Shown one piece after another: positions 14,652 through 23,445 of a stretch of DNA of 64,000 nucleotides. Numbering within the stretch: position 1 is the stretch's first letter; each line of letters opens with the position of its first letter. The notes beneath the pieces were generated by a model. The model was given only the letters and a program-made list of their open reading frames with translations. It had not been told where the DNA came from and ran no database searches. Source of the DNA: Bacteroidales bacterium (GTDB lineage: Bacteria > Bacteroidota > Bacteroidia > Bacteroidales > UBA932); assembly GCA_017519185.1 (NCBI GenBank), contig JAFWSX010000024.1, positions 44,581-108,580 of the forward strand, given 5' to 3'. A program made the translations under genes and the position numbers.

Positions 14652-16178
14652 CTAACGGGACCTCTGGTATTCGCTGTCAAGCGGAAGGTTCGTAAATGTG
14701 GGCGTTGCGACAGAAGCAGGCTGCCAGCCGTCGGCACGTCCGAACACGGTGAAGTCGATGACTCCGAGGGGCTGTGTCTTCGGCCAGTCGGTAATCGTCA
14801 GGCGCACGAAGCGTGCCCTTACAGGGGCGAAGTCCTCATAGAAGGTGTCGCGGGCCACATCGTTGCCGGTGCAGTCCAGCACAGTGCTGAATTTCTCACC
14901 GTCCATCGATGTTTCAAGACGGAACTTGTAGACAGGCAGAGCTCCGCCACGGCCACCGAAGCCGCGCCGGGCACCGCTGCCGAACATTATGCGCATACCG
15001 TCCACCTTGAATATCTGCACCACGTCGAAACGGGTGGCGGGAGAAAGTTCTATCGTAAGCTGCGGCTGGGCGTCGTCGGCTGAAGGGCGCCAGAGAGTAC
15101 CGCTGAAGTCATCCACCGCGTAAGCTGCAGGGAAACCTTCCTGCTCGGATGAAACTTTCGACAGGGCGTTCATCGCCTGCATCTTGTTGATGGTCACGGG
15201 GATTGAAGGGAGTTTATCCGGATCGGCCTTGACGCCGGGAGCCGGCTGGGGGCTGTCTGTCACGGTCACGCTCATCAGACCGTCCTCGTCGAAGTGCACG
15301 CGGTCCATGCCGATGCGGCGGCCTCCGGGAGGATTGGACAGCACGATGGTGTAGAACTGCCACCATTCTCCGTCAGGAGCCTGCACGATGGAGCCGTGCG
15401 CAGTGCCGGTCACAAGGCCTTCGGTCTTGCGCAGCAGCGGGTTGTTGGCCGCGTAGGTGTAAGGGCCGAGCGGAGAAGTAGCCGTATAATAGCCCTCGGC
15501 ATAAGTCTTCCACTGTGTGCCGGAGGCAGAATACTCCAGATAATAGACGCCATTGCGCTTGATGACCCAGGGGCCTTCAATCCAGGCCACTCCGGGATAC
15601 TCGTTCTTCTCGCCGTAGCGCTCCCAGGCGTGCATCGGGTTGAAGCCGAACAGATGCACCGGTGTGCCCATAAACTCCGTCAGGTCATCAGGATTGAGCT
15701 TGACGCCGTAGATGCCGCTGATGCCGCGTCCTGGCCAGAAGAGGTAGGGCTGGCCGTCATCATCCACGAAGATTTTGGTGTCGAAGCCGCCGTTCCATCC
15801 CTGCTCCACCGGGCCGGTATTCTTGAACTTGCCGAGATCCTCGAAAGGTCCAAGGGGATTGTCGGCCACGTAGAGGTTGTCGGTGTTGCCAGAGAGATAG
15901 AATTTACCTTTGTATTTTGCGATGTCGGGAGCTACAGGGACACCCTGCACCTGATGGAATTCCCAGTTCAGCAGATCGTCCGAAACCCAGGCTCCGCCGC
16001 CCGTGCAGTACATATAGTATTTGCCGCCTTCCTCAAGGACTGTCACGTCGCCGGAGGCGTTGCCTCCCTGCCCCATCGGCATCGGGAGCGGATTGCAATA
16101 ACGGGGCTGGGCCAGAGCTGCCGCAGAGCACAGCAGAAGAGCGGCCGCCAAAATGATGTTTCTACGCATATTCTTCAA
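14652..16178 (-). CDS. Secreted GH43-family glycoside hydrolase with C-terminal F5/8-type C domain
   Basis: The 508-residue protein has a signal peptide (cleaved near residue 23, LAQ) and a five-bladed GH43-type propeller. Plausible catalytic acids are D44 (ASGDVTV), D133 (GFDTKIFVDDDG) and E201 (IEGPWV), in the order general base, pKa modulator, general acid. Residues about 330-480 look like a discoidin/CBM32 carbohydrate-binding domain (SSEQEGFPAAYAVDDF, then FRLETSMDGEKF). GH43 enzymes act on arabinose-, xylose- or galactose-containing glycans. It lies between a metallo-beta-lactamase-fold gene and the GH92/M64 gene with 9-bp gaps on both sides, so the three form one operon. The sugar specificity is not readable. 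Confidence 0.88.
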   Translation of the reverse strand: MKNMRRNIILAAALLLCSAAALAQPRYCNPLPMPMGQGGNASGDVTVLEEGGKYYMYCTGGGAWVSDDLLNWEFHQVQGVPVAPDIAKYKGKFYLSGNTDNLYVADNPLGPFEDLGKFKNTGPVEQGWNGGFDTKIFVDDDGQPYLFWPGRGISGIYGVKLNPDDLTEFMGTPVHLFGFNPMHAWERYGEKNEYPGVAWIEGPWVIKRNGVYYLEYSASGTQWKTYAEGYYTATSPLGPYTYAANNPLLRKTEGLVTGTAHGSIVQAPDGEWWQFYTIVLSNPPGGRRIGMDRVHFDEDGLMSVTVTDSPQPAPGVKADPDKLPSIPVTINKMQAMNALSKVSSEQEGFPAAYAVDDFSGTLWRPSADDAQPQLTIELSPATRFDVVQIFKVDGMRIMFGSGARRGFGGRGGALPVYKFRLETSMDGEKFSTVLDCTGNDVARDTFYEDFAPVRARFVRLTITDWPKTQPLGVIDFTVFGRADGWQPASVATPTFTNLPLDSEYQRSR

Positions 16179-16187
16179 ATAAACAGG

Positions 16188-17093
16188 TTACCGGATTCTC
16201 TTGTCGCTATAGTTGAAACGTACCCCCTGATAGGTGTAGATGCGGTTGAGATTGCTTTGCGCAGGCTCTCCCACCAGCTTGCCGTCGAGCACTCCCTGGG
16301 CTATGTTCATCAGGTCGTAGACACGCTTCGTGGTCTCGGCGTTAGTGCCGTCGAAATGACCTGGAAGCATATAGTAAATCTTCTTGTCATACATCATCTG
16401 CAGTGTCTCGCGGGCAGTCTTGACGAAAACCGACACGTCCATATTCATCAGCAGGTTGGTACTTCCGAAAGCGTCGCCGCTGATGCCGATATGGTTGGCC
16501 TCGTCGATGAAAAGCACAGAGTCTGCGGTGTGGCCGGGGGCATAGAACACCTCGAGAGTACGGCCTCCGAGGTCGAACTTCTTGCCGTTCTCCATATAGC
16601 TCACCTTTCCATTGTAGCCGCGGGGAACCCTGATCCCCTCAGCCTGTGTCATCCAGAAATGGTCGAAGCAGCCCACGGAACCTGCGTGGTCGCCGTGTGT
16701 ATGGGTGAGGGCCACGTCTATCGGCTTGTCGGTGAACTGGGCCACTATTTTGTCGAGATCGGCGATCCTGGTGCCGGTGTCAATCAGCAGGGCACTCTTC
16801 TCTCCTTCCACCAGATAGACCGACTCATTGTACATAAGGTGGCCGTTGCCTACCCAAAGATGGTCGTTCAGCTTGTGGAAGACTACGTCCGGTCCTTCAT
16901 AGACCAGCGGGAAATCTTCCATTTGGAGCGTTGACACTGTCGGACCTGCCTGGGGTATGCCGTCCTCATCTGCAGGGCTGGCAGCTGACAGCACAGAAGC
17001 CAGGGCAGGCACCTGTCCGCACACTGCCGCTCCGGCAGCTACCGAGGCCATCCTCTTGATGGCCTGCCTGCGCGAGATATTCTTGGTTTTCAT
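16188..17093 (-). CDS. Tat-exported metallo-beta-lactamase-fold hydrolase
   Basis: The 301-residue protein starts with a twin-arginine-type signal (ISRRQAIKRM, then a hydrophobic Ala-rich stretch). It has the metallo-beta-lactamase zinc motif THTHGDH (H131, H133, D135, H136), a following GDAFGS, and LPGHFDGT. These proteins hydrolyse esters, lactones or phosphodiesters; the substrate here is unknown. Twin-arginine export suggests that it folds with its metals in the cytoplasm. It is the first gene of the GH43 and GH92/M64 operon and diverges from the sigma-factor gene, so it may act on a product of glycan or glycoprotein breakdown. Confidence 0.82.
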   Translation of the reverse strand: MKTKNISRRQAIKRMASVAAGAAVCGQVPALASVLSAASPADEDGIPQAGPTVSTLQMEDFPLVYEGPDVVFHKLNDHLWVGNGHLMYNESVYLVEGEKSALLIDTGTRIADLDKIVAQFTDKPIDVALTHTHGDHAGSVGCFDHFWMTQAEGIRVPRGYNGKVSYMENGKKFDLGGRTLEVFYAPGHTADSVLFIDEANHIGISGDAFGSTNLLMNMDVSVFVKTARETLQMMYDKKIYYMLPGHFDGTNAETTKRVYDLMNIAQGVLDGKLVGEPAQSNLNRIYTYQGVRFNYSDKRIR

Positions 17094-17150
17094 GGTTTTT
17101 ATGCTCTTTAGAAAATTGGTTCAGATATAAAGATAGTGATTATTGCTTGG

Positions 17151-17158
17151 TATATTTG
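17151..17158 (+). promoter_or_regulatory. Possible promoter of the ECF sigma operon
   Basis: TATATTTG matches the -7 consensus. A start near 17163 would leave about 70 nt to the ATG at 17232. I see no clean -33 box, so support is modest. Confidence 0.4.
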
Positions 17159-17231
17159 AAAAAAAATTTGTCGACACTGTAGTTTTTTGACCGAAGCTGC
17201 GTCTAATGTGCAGAAACAAACAAGACAGACA

Positions 17232-17702
17232 ATGACAGAACGAGAATTTGAGAGAATCGTGAGAGAGCACAAGGGCACCATCTACACAGTGTGCTATATG
17301 TTCTCGAATGACAGAGATGAGGTGGCAGACCTTTTCCAGGAAATCCTGATCAACCTATGGCGGGGTTCCGGAACCTTCCGAGGCGACAGCGCGCTGAACT
17401 CCTGGATCTGGAAAGTAGCCCTCAACACCTGTATCACCTACGACCGCAAGAGCAAACGCGGCATCAAGACCGAACCACTGTCGATGGACATCGACCTCTT
17501 CGACGACACTGCCGATGAAAACCGTCAGATAAGCCTTCTGAGAGACCGCATCGGCAAGCTCGGACCATTCGACCGCGCAATCGTCCTCCTATGGCTGGAG
17601 AACCTCAGTTACGAGGAAATCGGCCAGATCGTGGGAATCACTCCCGGCAACGTCTCAGTCCGTCTTGTCAGAATCAGAGAACAACTTAAAAAAATGCAGT
17701 AA
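17232..17702 (+). CDS. ECF-type RNA polymerase sigma factor
   Basis: From the ATG at 17232 (MTEREFERIV) the product is 156 residues. I prefer this to a TTG 45 nt upstream. Sigma region 2 is visible (YMFSNDRDEVADLFQEILIN, then SALNSWIWKVALNTCI), as is region 4 with its helix-turn-helix (LSYEEIGQIVGITPGNVSVR). It is a short extracytoplasmic-function sigma factor. Its stop is 2 bp before the next gene, a membrane protein that may be its anti-sigma factor. The operon continues into the DUF6057 and TolB-like genes. Confidence 0.93.
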   Translation: MTEREFERIVREHKGTIYTVCYMFSNDRDEVADLFQEILINLWRGSGTFRGDSALNSWIWKVALNTCITYDRKSKRGIKTEPLSMDIDLFDDTADENRQISLLRDRIGKLGPFDRAIVLLWLENLSYEEIGQIVGITPGNVSVRLVRIREQLKKMQ

Positions 17703-17704
17703 CT

Positions 17705-18289
17705 ATGGAAACGACAGATAAAACCATCCTCGAAATGCAGGAGCAGATGAAAGAGCTCCGCGAGAAACTCGAAAGCCAGAAAATCGTCAACGACTCGCTT
17801 CTGCGCAAATCATTCAGGCAGAATGCCAGCCGTCTTAAGTCCAAAGCCAACATTCCCCTTATCTTCGGAGTGGCCGCAATCCTTCTTGCCCCCTCCTATC
17901 TGAATATTGGAGCTTCCTGGATCTCTGTGGTCGTCACCTGGGTACTGATGCTGATATGCATCGTCGCCACCATCATCTGCAACCGTCACATCCCGCAGAT
18001 GGACAGGGACCTGGTGACCGCAGCCGAGGAGCTCACCAAATTCAAGAAGTTCCACGCCGAGTGGCTCAAGTTCGCCATCCCCGCAATAATCATCTGGCTC
18101 GGGATACTGATATGGGATATTCTCAGGGGCGAGCAGATGAGCCAGGCAGAATCCATCGGCTTTTTCGCAGGGCTCGCAGTGGGCGCCACACTCGGACTCA
18201 TCATCGGCCTCAAGATGCGCCGCGACCAGCTTGATGCAGCCGACGACCTCCTCGACCAGATCGAAGACCTGAGAGCTGAGAAGCAATAA
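17705..18289 (+). CDS. Four-helix membrane protein, putative anti-sigma factor
   Basis: The 194-residue product has a charged N-terminal coiled-coil-like segment (about 8-45, EMQEQMKELREKLESQK), two hydrophobic helices at about 50-92, two more at about 122-168, and a charged acidic tail. It starts 2 bp after the ECF sigma stop, the usual place for an anti-sigma factor, and the long cytoplasmic N-terminus suits sigma binding. It lacks the zinc-binding HxxxCxxC of ZAS anti-sigma domains. The anti-sigma role rests on position only. Confidence 0.7.
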   Translation: METTDKTILEMQEQMKELREKLESQKIVNDSLLRKSFRQNASRLKSKANIPLIFGVAAILLAPSYLNIGASWISVVVTWVLMLICIVATIICNRHIPQMDRDLVTAAEELTKFKKFHAEWLKFAIPAIIIWLGILIWDILRGEQMSQAESIGFFAGLAVGATLGLIIGLKMRRDQLDAADDLLDQIEDLRAEKQ

Positions 18290-18320
18290 AACTTTCTGAT
18301 TTTTTTCGCATATTTGTGAT

Positions 18321-19742
18321 GTGCTTAAGAGAATCACAGCAGCCATCACGAAGCACGCCAGACTTATAATTCCAGGTCTGGCGTTCCTTTTCGCATACTT
18401 ATTCTTCCAGTTCGCTTACCCCTATCATCTGATGCGCAGGGAGGAGATGACACTCTTCCTCTTCGACTGGGACTACATCGGCCAGACATACCACGGTCCG
18501 GGCTGGCTGGCACGCTTCTGCTGCGATTTCCTCGACCAGTTCTTCTGCCTGCCTGTCGTCGGGCCTGTTGTGATAGCCCTGCTCCTGCTGGCTATCGGTA
18601 CAGTCACATATCATATATGCCGGAAGTTCCTCGGCAAAGGGCCGTCGCTGGCCATAGCCGCCGTTCTGTTCTTCTGGTCGTTCTTCCGAGAGACTGAGAA
18701 CTACTTTTCAACCCGATACACACTTGTCGTACTTGGCTATCTCGCCCTCATCCTGGCCGCACTCAGCTTCCGCAAAGTCTGGACTAAGGCTGCCGCCGCG
18801 GTGGTGCTGCTGGCCTTCGGAGTCTGGTCGCTGGGAGCTCCCGTCCAAAAATACTACGGCAAGATCTGGGGCACCCCCATCCTGGACTACGACAAAGTCA
18901 TAGGGCTCGACACTGAGATCTACAGGGAAAACTGGGACAAGGTCATCAAACGCTCCGAGAACGACCTCTATATGACGGAAGCTACGTTCTGCTACAATCT
19001 GGCCAACGCTATGAAGGGCACGCTCGGACAGAACCTTTTCAACTACACCCAGAACAGCGTCTACGGCCTGCTCATCTGGATCACGCCCGACCTCAACGTG
19101 TTCAGCAACACCCTTGCCGGAGAAGCCTGGTACCAGCTCGGAGAGATGACCGGTGCGGAACAGAGCGCCATCATCGCCCTGCAGGCTTCACCCAAGCACA
19201 CCGGAGTGCGCTATGTCAAGCGCCTGGCAGAGGTCAACCTCAAGAGCGGAGAGGCCGGCGCCGCACAGAAATACCTGAACATCCTGAGCAAGACGCTCTT
19301 CTACAGGAAGTGGGCGATGCAGATGATGCCCGGCCGCCAGAGCGAAGCCACTAAAGCCGCGCTTGCAGATGCACATTCGAAGCTTGCTGAAAAAGACTTT
19401 GTCTACAGTGACAACGGAGCATTCCGCAAGGTGATGACAGGCCTCCTCGAGGCGAATCCGGACAACGACCTGGCGCGCGAATACCTGCTGTGCTATGACC
19501 TTATGATCTACGACCTGGACCATTTCGCAGAGATCTACGCCCAGAAACCCATCCACTCCCACGTCTATCAGGAAGCCATCCTCATCTGGCTCAGCCAGCG
19601 TGAGGAGATGAAGCCGGAAGTCTTTGCAAGATATGAGATTCCGGCCGCAGCCGTCAACACGATGGACCGTTTCTTTATGAACCCCGACCGGTTCCCCAAC
19701 ACATACTGGTACTATTATCTGAAAGCAATGAACAGGCAGTAG
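18321..19742 (+). CDS. DUF6057-type polytopic membrane protein
   Basis: The 473-residue protein starts at a GTG. It has an N-terminal membrane region (several helices in about 18-175) with YLFFQFAYPYHLMRREEMTL and PGWLARFCCDFLDQFF, followed by a soluble, helical TPR-like C-terminal half (about 195-473). This matches my memory of the DUF6057 family, which in Bacteroidales is regularly next to a TolB-like protein, as here (3-bp gap). The function is unknown. It belongs to the sigma-factor operon, 31 bp after the putative anti-sigma gene. Confidence 0.65.
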   Translation: MLKRITAAITKHARLIIPGLAFLFAYLFFQFAYPYHLMRREEMTLFLFDWDYIGQTYHGPGWLARFCCDFLDQFFCLPVVGPVVIALLLLAIGTVTYHICRKFLGKGPSLAIAAVLFFWSFFRETENYFSTRYTLVVLGYLALILAALSFRKVWTKAAAAVVLLAFGVWSLGAPVQKYYGKIWGTPILDYDKVIGLDTEIYRENWDKVIKRSENDLYMTEATFCYNLANAMKGTLGQNLFNYTQNSVYGLLIWITPDLNVFSNTLAGEAWYQLGEMTGAEQSAIIALQASPKHTGVRYVKRLAEVNLKSGEAGAAQKYLNILSKTLFYRKWAMQMMPGRQSEATKAALADAHSKLAEKDFVYSDNGAFRKVMTGLLEANPDNDLAREYLLCYDLMIYDLDHFAEIYAQKPIHSHVYQEAILIWLSQREEMKPEVFARYEIPAAAVNTMDRFFMNPDRFPNTYWYYYLKAMNRQ

Positions 19743-19745
19743 AAT

Positions 19746-21218
19746 ATGAAGTATTTATGTTTTCATAAGGCTTTTGTCGCAGTGCTGGCCTGCCTGCTGC
19801 TCGCCGCCTGCCAGAGCGGAGATCCTTCCACAGCCGTTGCCGGCAGCGAGGGGCCGCTGGTCATCTATCCCGACTACAAGGACGTAACCATACCTGCCAA
19901 CATTGCGCCGCTGAACTTCCGCTATGCTATGGAAGGGGTTCGCAAGGCCACCACTACCTTCACCCTCGACGGCAGGTCCGTCACATTCAGGGGGACCGAA
20001 GTTGAATGGCCGCTGCGCAAATGGAAAGCCTTCATCGAAGATGCTGCCGGAAAGACCGTTTCGGTAGAGGCCCGTGCCACCATCGGCGGACAGCAGGTGA
20101 ATGATTCCTGGACAATCACTGTCAGCGAAGATTCCATAGACGGCTGGCTGACCTACCGTCTCATAGAGCCTGCCTACCAGATGTGGAACGAAGTGTCCAT
20201 AATGGAGCGCTGCATCGAAAACTTCAATGAAACCGTAATCTGCGACCACCGCCTGACCGACAACGCCTGTATGAACTGCCACGTCCACGGCCAGCAGCGC
20301 GGCGACCTCTCGATCTACTATATCCGCGGGCCGAAAGGCGGCGCCATCCTCAACCGTGACGGCGGGCTGCGCAAGCTCAACCTCAATGCTGACGGAATGC
20401 TTTCCGGCACAGTATACGGAGAGCTGCATCCTTCCGGCCGATTCGGAGTCTTCTCCACCAACATAATCCTTCCCGGCCTGCACACAACTGCAGGCAGCAG
20501 GATGGAAGTCTACGACACGGCCTCCGACCTCACTGTGGCCGATTTCGACCACAACGTGATGGTCAACCTGCCCCACGTGGCACGTGCCGACGCTTTCGAA
20601 ACCTTCCCCTGCTTCTCTGCCGACGGCAATTCGGTATTCTGGTGCGTGGCCGACACCCTGCCGGTGCCCGAGAGGATACACGAAGTCCTCTATTCGCTGG
20701 TCCGCGCCGACTTCGACGCCAGCAACGGCCACATCAGCGAGCAGGTCGACACGGTCTGGAGCGCCAGCGCCAACCACGGCTCAGCCTGCCACCCGAAGGC
20801 ATCTCCCGACGGACGCTGGATAATGTTCACGGTAGCCGACTACGGCACCTTTCCCCTGTTCCACACCGAGAGCACCCTCTGTCTGGCTGACCTGCAGAAC
20901 GGAGAAGTGAAGGCTCTGACCGACGTCAAGGGTGACAAGTCCGACACATACCACAGCTGGTCGTCCAACGGCCGCTGGTTCGTCTTCGCGAGCAAACGCG
21001 GCGACGGTCATTACGGCAAGCCATATTTCTGCCACATCGATGCCGAAGGCAACACTTCCAAGCCCTTCGTGCTGCCGCAGAAATCCTCACATTTTTACGA
21101 TTACAACTTCCGCTCATTCAATATTCCTGACCTTGCCAAAGCTTCCACCGGAATGACTCCGGCCGATGCCCGCAGAATGTTCAAGGCAGCCAGCGAACCT
21201 TTTAAAAATGCAGATTAG
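19746..21218 (+). CDS. TolB-like beta-propeller lipoprotein with a CxxCH motif
   Basis: The 490-residue protein has a lipoprotein signal (Cys22 in LLAAC) and WD40/PD40-like repeats such as CFSADGNSVFWC, HPKASPDGRWIMF and HSWSSNGRWFVF, typical of TolB-like six-bladed propellers. An N-terminal beta domain (about 35-130) precedes them. Residues 175-179 read CMNCH, the haem c attachment signature, within NACMNCHVHGQ. A single covalently bound haem in a propeller protein is possible, but the motif could instead bind metal or be chance. It is encoded directly after DUF6057 and before a nucleoside-recognition membrane protein (3-bp gap). Confidence 0.78.
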   Translation: MKYLCFHKAFVAVLACLLLAACQSGDPSTAVAGSEGPLVIYPDYKDVTIPANIAPLNFRYAMEGVRKATTTFTLDGRSVTFRGTEVEWPLRKWKAFIEDAAGKTVSVEARATIGGQQVNDSWTITVSEDSIDGWLTYRLIEPAYQMWNEVSIMERCIENFNETVICDHRLTDNACMNCHVHGQQRGDLSIYYIRGPKGGAILNRDGGLRKLNLNADGMLSGTVYGELHPSGRFGVFSTNIILPGLHTTAGSRMEVYDTASDLTVADFDHNVMVNLPHVARADAFETFPCFSADGNSVFWCVADTLPVPERIHEVLYSLVRADFDASNGHISEQVDTVWSASANHGSACHPKASPDGRWIMFTVADYGTFPLFHTESTLCLADLQNGEVKALTDVKGDKSDTYHSWSSNGRWFVFASKRGDGHYGKPYFCHIDAEGNTSKPFVLPQKSSHFYDYNFRSFNIPDLAKASTGMTPADARRMFKAASEPFKNAD

Positions 21219-21221
21219 CCA

Positions 21222-22376
21222 ATGACTCAGAAAAAACATATCAAAATCAGCCGGTCATCCGTCGAAGCGCTTGTCTTCACGATAGTGTTTTTTGCCATCT
21301 TCGTCCCTCTCGGAATCAGGATGGGCGGTGAGAACCTCCTGAACACCATTATGCGCACGGCTCACGGGCTGCTGCTCAACACCGTGTTCTACCTGATGAG
21401 CATCACAGTACTGACCGGCGCGCTGGCAAAGCTTATGTCTGAGTTCGGCCTGGTATCCATCATAGGCCGTGTGCTGAAGCCGCTTATGAAGCCCCTGTTC
21501 AATCTTCCGGGAGTAGCGGGGCTTGGGGCCATTATGACTTTCCTCTCGGACAATCCCGCGATCATAGCCCTTGCCAAGGACAAGTCGTTTGCGTCATACT
21601 ACAAGAAATACCAGCTGCTGTCGCTCACCAACTTCGGCACCGCATTCGGAATGGGTTTCGTGGTCATCGTCACTATGATGAGTTTCGGTCAGCCCGGAGG
21701 TGCCCTTGTCGGCCTTGTGGGAGCGTTCTGCGGCTCGATCATATCCACCCGCATTATGCAGCGCAGCTGTCTCAAGAGTTTTCCCGAACTCGATGCACCG
21801 GCTATCAATGTGCCGGCCCAAAAGGAATTCTCAGAAGAGCAGCAGGACGGCGATGCAAAGCAGGGCGTCTTCCTGCGTTTCATCAATGCGATACTCGACG
21901 GCGGCAATAGCGGTGTTGAGCTGGGCCTGGCCATCATCCCCGGAGTCCTGGTCATCACTACGATGGTCATCCTCATCACTTTCGGTGCCGGCCCCGAAGG
22001 CTACACGGGAGATGCCAACCAGGGCGTTCCCATCCTTCCCTGGCTTGCCGAAAAGATCCACTGGGTGTTCGAATGGCTCTTCGGCTTCACCGATATGAGA
22101 CTGATCGCCTTCCCGATGACTACCCTTGGGGCTGTCGGAGCCGCCCTCGGACTGCTGCCCACTTTCAATGCTGAAGGCATCCTCGACGGCAACGCCATCG
22201 CAGTGTTCACGGCTATCGGAATGTGCTGGAGTGGCTTCCTCTCCACCCACACCGCAATGCTCGACGCCCTCGGCTTCCGCAAAGCCATCTCCAAAGCCCT
22301 CAGCGCCCACGCCATCGCAGGCCTCTGCGCAGGCATCATCGCCCACTTCCTCTACCTGCTGGTTTCGCTGATATAG
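21222..22376 (+). CDS. Nucleoside-recognition (Gate) domain membrane protein, CD0519/CD1768-like
   Basis: The 384-residue integral membrane protein has about nine hydrophobic helices. It carries features of the nucleoside-recognition/Gate family: [17 protein letters not shown] near residue 107, [13 protein letters not shown], and a C-terminal [15 protein letters not shown]. It resembles the CD0519/CD1768 family and spore-maturation A/B proteins, whose transport substrate is unclear. It is the last gene of the sigma-factor operon, starting 3 bp after the TolB-like gene, and is followed by the obgE promoter. Confidence 0.78.
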   Translation: MTQKKHIKISRSSVEALVFTIVFFAIFVPLGIRMGGENLLNTIMRTAHGLLLNTVFYLMSITVLTGALAKLMSEFGLVSIIGRVLKPLMKPLFNLPGVAGLGAIMTFLSDNPAIIALAKDKSFASYYKKYQLLSLTNFGTAFGMGFVVIVTMMSFGQPGGALVGLVGAFCGSIISTRIMQRSCLKSFPELDAPAINVPAQKEFSEEQQDGDAKQGVFLRFINAILDGGNSGVELGLAIIPGVLVITTMVILITFGAGPEGYTGDANQGVPILPWLAEKIHWVFEWLFGFTDMRLIAFPMTTLGAVGAALGLLPTFNAEGILDGNAIAVFTAIGMCWSGFLSTHTAMLDALGFRKAISKALSAHAIAGLCAGIIAHFLYLLVSLI

Positions 22377-22424
22377 GTATGCCCCTCTCTTACCGGCCGG
22401 GGAGCGGATTTCGAAAAGAATCTT

Positions 22425-22432
22425 TATCTTTG
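22425..22432 (+). promoter_or_regulatory. obgE -7 box with very short leader
   Basis: TATCTTTG is a perfect TAnnTTTG box ending 8 nt before the obgE ATG at 22441, so the leader would be only a few nucleotides. The -33 region is poor (GC-rich, no TTTG). Read-through from upstream is possible. Confidence 0.5.
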
Positions 22433-22440
22433 CCGCAGAT

Positions 22441-23433
22441 ATGGCAGACAGCAACTTCATAGACTACGTCAAGCTCTACTGCAGGGCAGGCAACGGCGGG
22501 CACGGATCGGTGCATCTGCGCCGCGAGAAATACATTCCCAAAGGCGGCCCTGACGGCGGCAACGGCGGCCGCGGCGGCAACATCATCCTGCGCGGCAACG
22601 CCCAGATGTGGACGCTCATCCACCTCAAGTACCAGAAGCACGTGCTGGCCGAGAACGGAGAGCCCGGCAGCGGCGGCCTGAAAGACGGCAAGGACGGCAA
22701 GGACATCATCCTCGAAGTGCCCCTGGGCACCGTAGCCAAGGATGCCGAAACCGGCGAAACGTTGCTGGAGATCATCGAAGACGGGCAGAAAGCCATTCTG
22801 GCCAAAGGCGGTCGCGGAGGCCTGGGCAACAACAACTTCAAGAGCCCTACCAACCGCACGCCCCGCTACGCCCAGCCCGGAGAGGAAGGCGTCGAAGGCT
22901 GGTTCATCCTCGAACTGAAGATAATGGCCGACGTAGGCCTCGTGGGATTCCCGAACGCCGGTAAATCCACCCTCGTTTCGACAGTTTCCGCTGCCAGACC
23001 CAAGATTGCCGACTACGCATTCACTACGCTGGAGCCCAGCCTCGGCATCGTGCGCTACCGTGACGACAGGTCATTCGTCATCGCTGACATACCCGGCATC
23101 ATCGAAGGCGCCCACGAAGGCAAAGGCCTCGGGCTGCGCTTCCTGCGCCACATAGAGCGCAACTCGATGCTGCTCTTTATGGTGCCCGCCGACAGCAACG
23201 ACATAGCCCACGACTACAAGGTCCTGCTCAACGAACTCAAGCTCTACAATCCCGAGCTGCTCGACAAGGACCGCATACTCGCCATCTCCAAGAGCGATAT
23301 GCTCGACGACGAACTGCGCCGCGAAATCAGCAAGCACCTTCCCCGCAAGGTGCCTCACATCTTCATCAGCAGCGTCACAGGCTACAACATCACCGAGCTC
23401 AAGGATATGCTCTGGAACACCCTGAACAGCTAA
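22441..23433 (+). CDS. obgE: Obg-family GTPase (ribosome assembly)
   Basis: The 330-residue protein has the glycine-rich Obg fold at the N-terminus ([30 protein letters not shown]) and a GTPase domain with P-loop GFPNAGKST (169-177), switch [17 protein letters not shown] and the SKSD specificity motif. Obg GTPases take part in late 50S assembly and stress control. The C-terminal OCT domain found in some lineages is absent, as is normal for many Bacteroidota. It is 12 bp upstream of the lipoate ligase gene. Confidence 0.97.
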   Translation: MADSNFIDYVKLYCRAGNGGHGSVHLRREKYIPKGGPDGGNGGRGGNIILRGNAQMWTLIHLKYQKHVLAENGEPGSGGLKDGKDGKDIILEVPLGTVAKDAETGETLLEIIEDGQKAILAKGGRGGLGNNNFKSPTNRTPRYAQPGEEGVEGWFILELKIMADVGLVGFPNAGKSTLVSTVSAARPKIADYAFTTLEPSLGIVRYRDDRSFVIADIPGIIEGAHEGKGLGLRFLRHIERNSMLLFMVPADSNDIAHDYKVLLNELKLYNPELLDKDRILAISKSDMLDDELRREISKHLPRKVPHIFISSVTGYNITELKDMLWNTLNS

Positions 23434-23445
23434 CGTTCTGTCCGG

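Noticed and set aside
13092..15083. 663-residue open frame on the plus strand
   Set aside because: It is antisense to the GH92-M64 and GH43 genes, which have clear family motifs; GC-rich codon use makes long shadow frames. It spans a gene boundary and has no family features.
15294..16934. 546-residue open frame on the plus strand
   Set aside because: Antisense to the GH43 and metallo-beta-lactamase-fold genes, both with signal peptides and active-site motifs.
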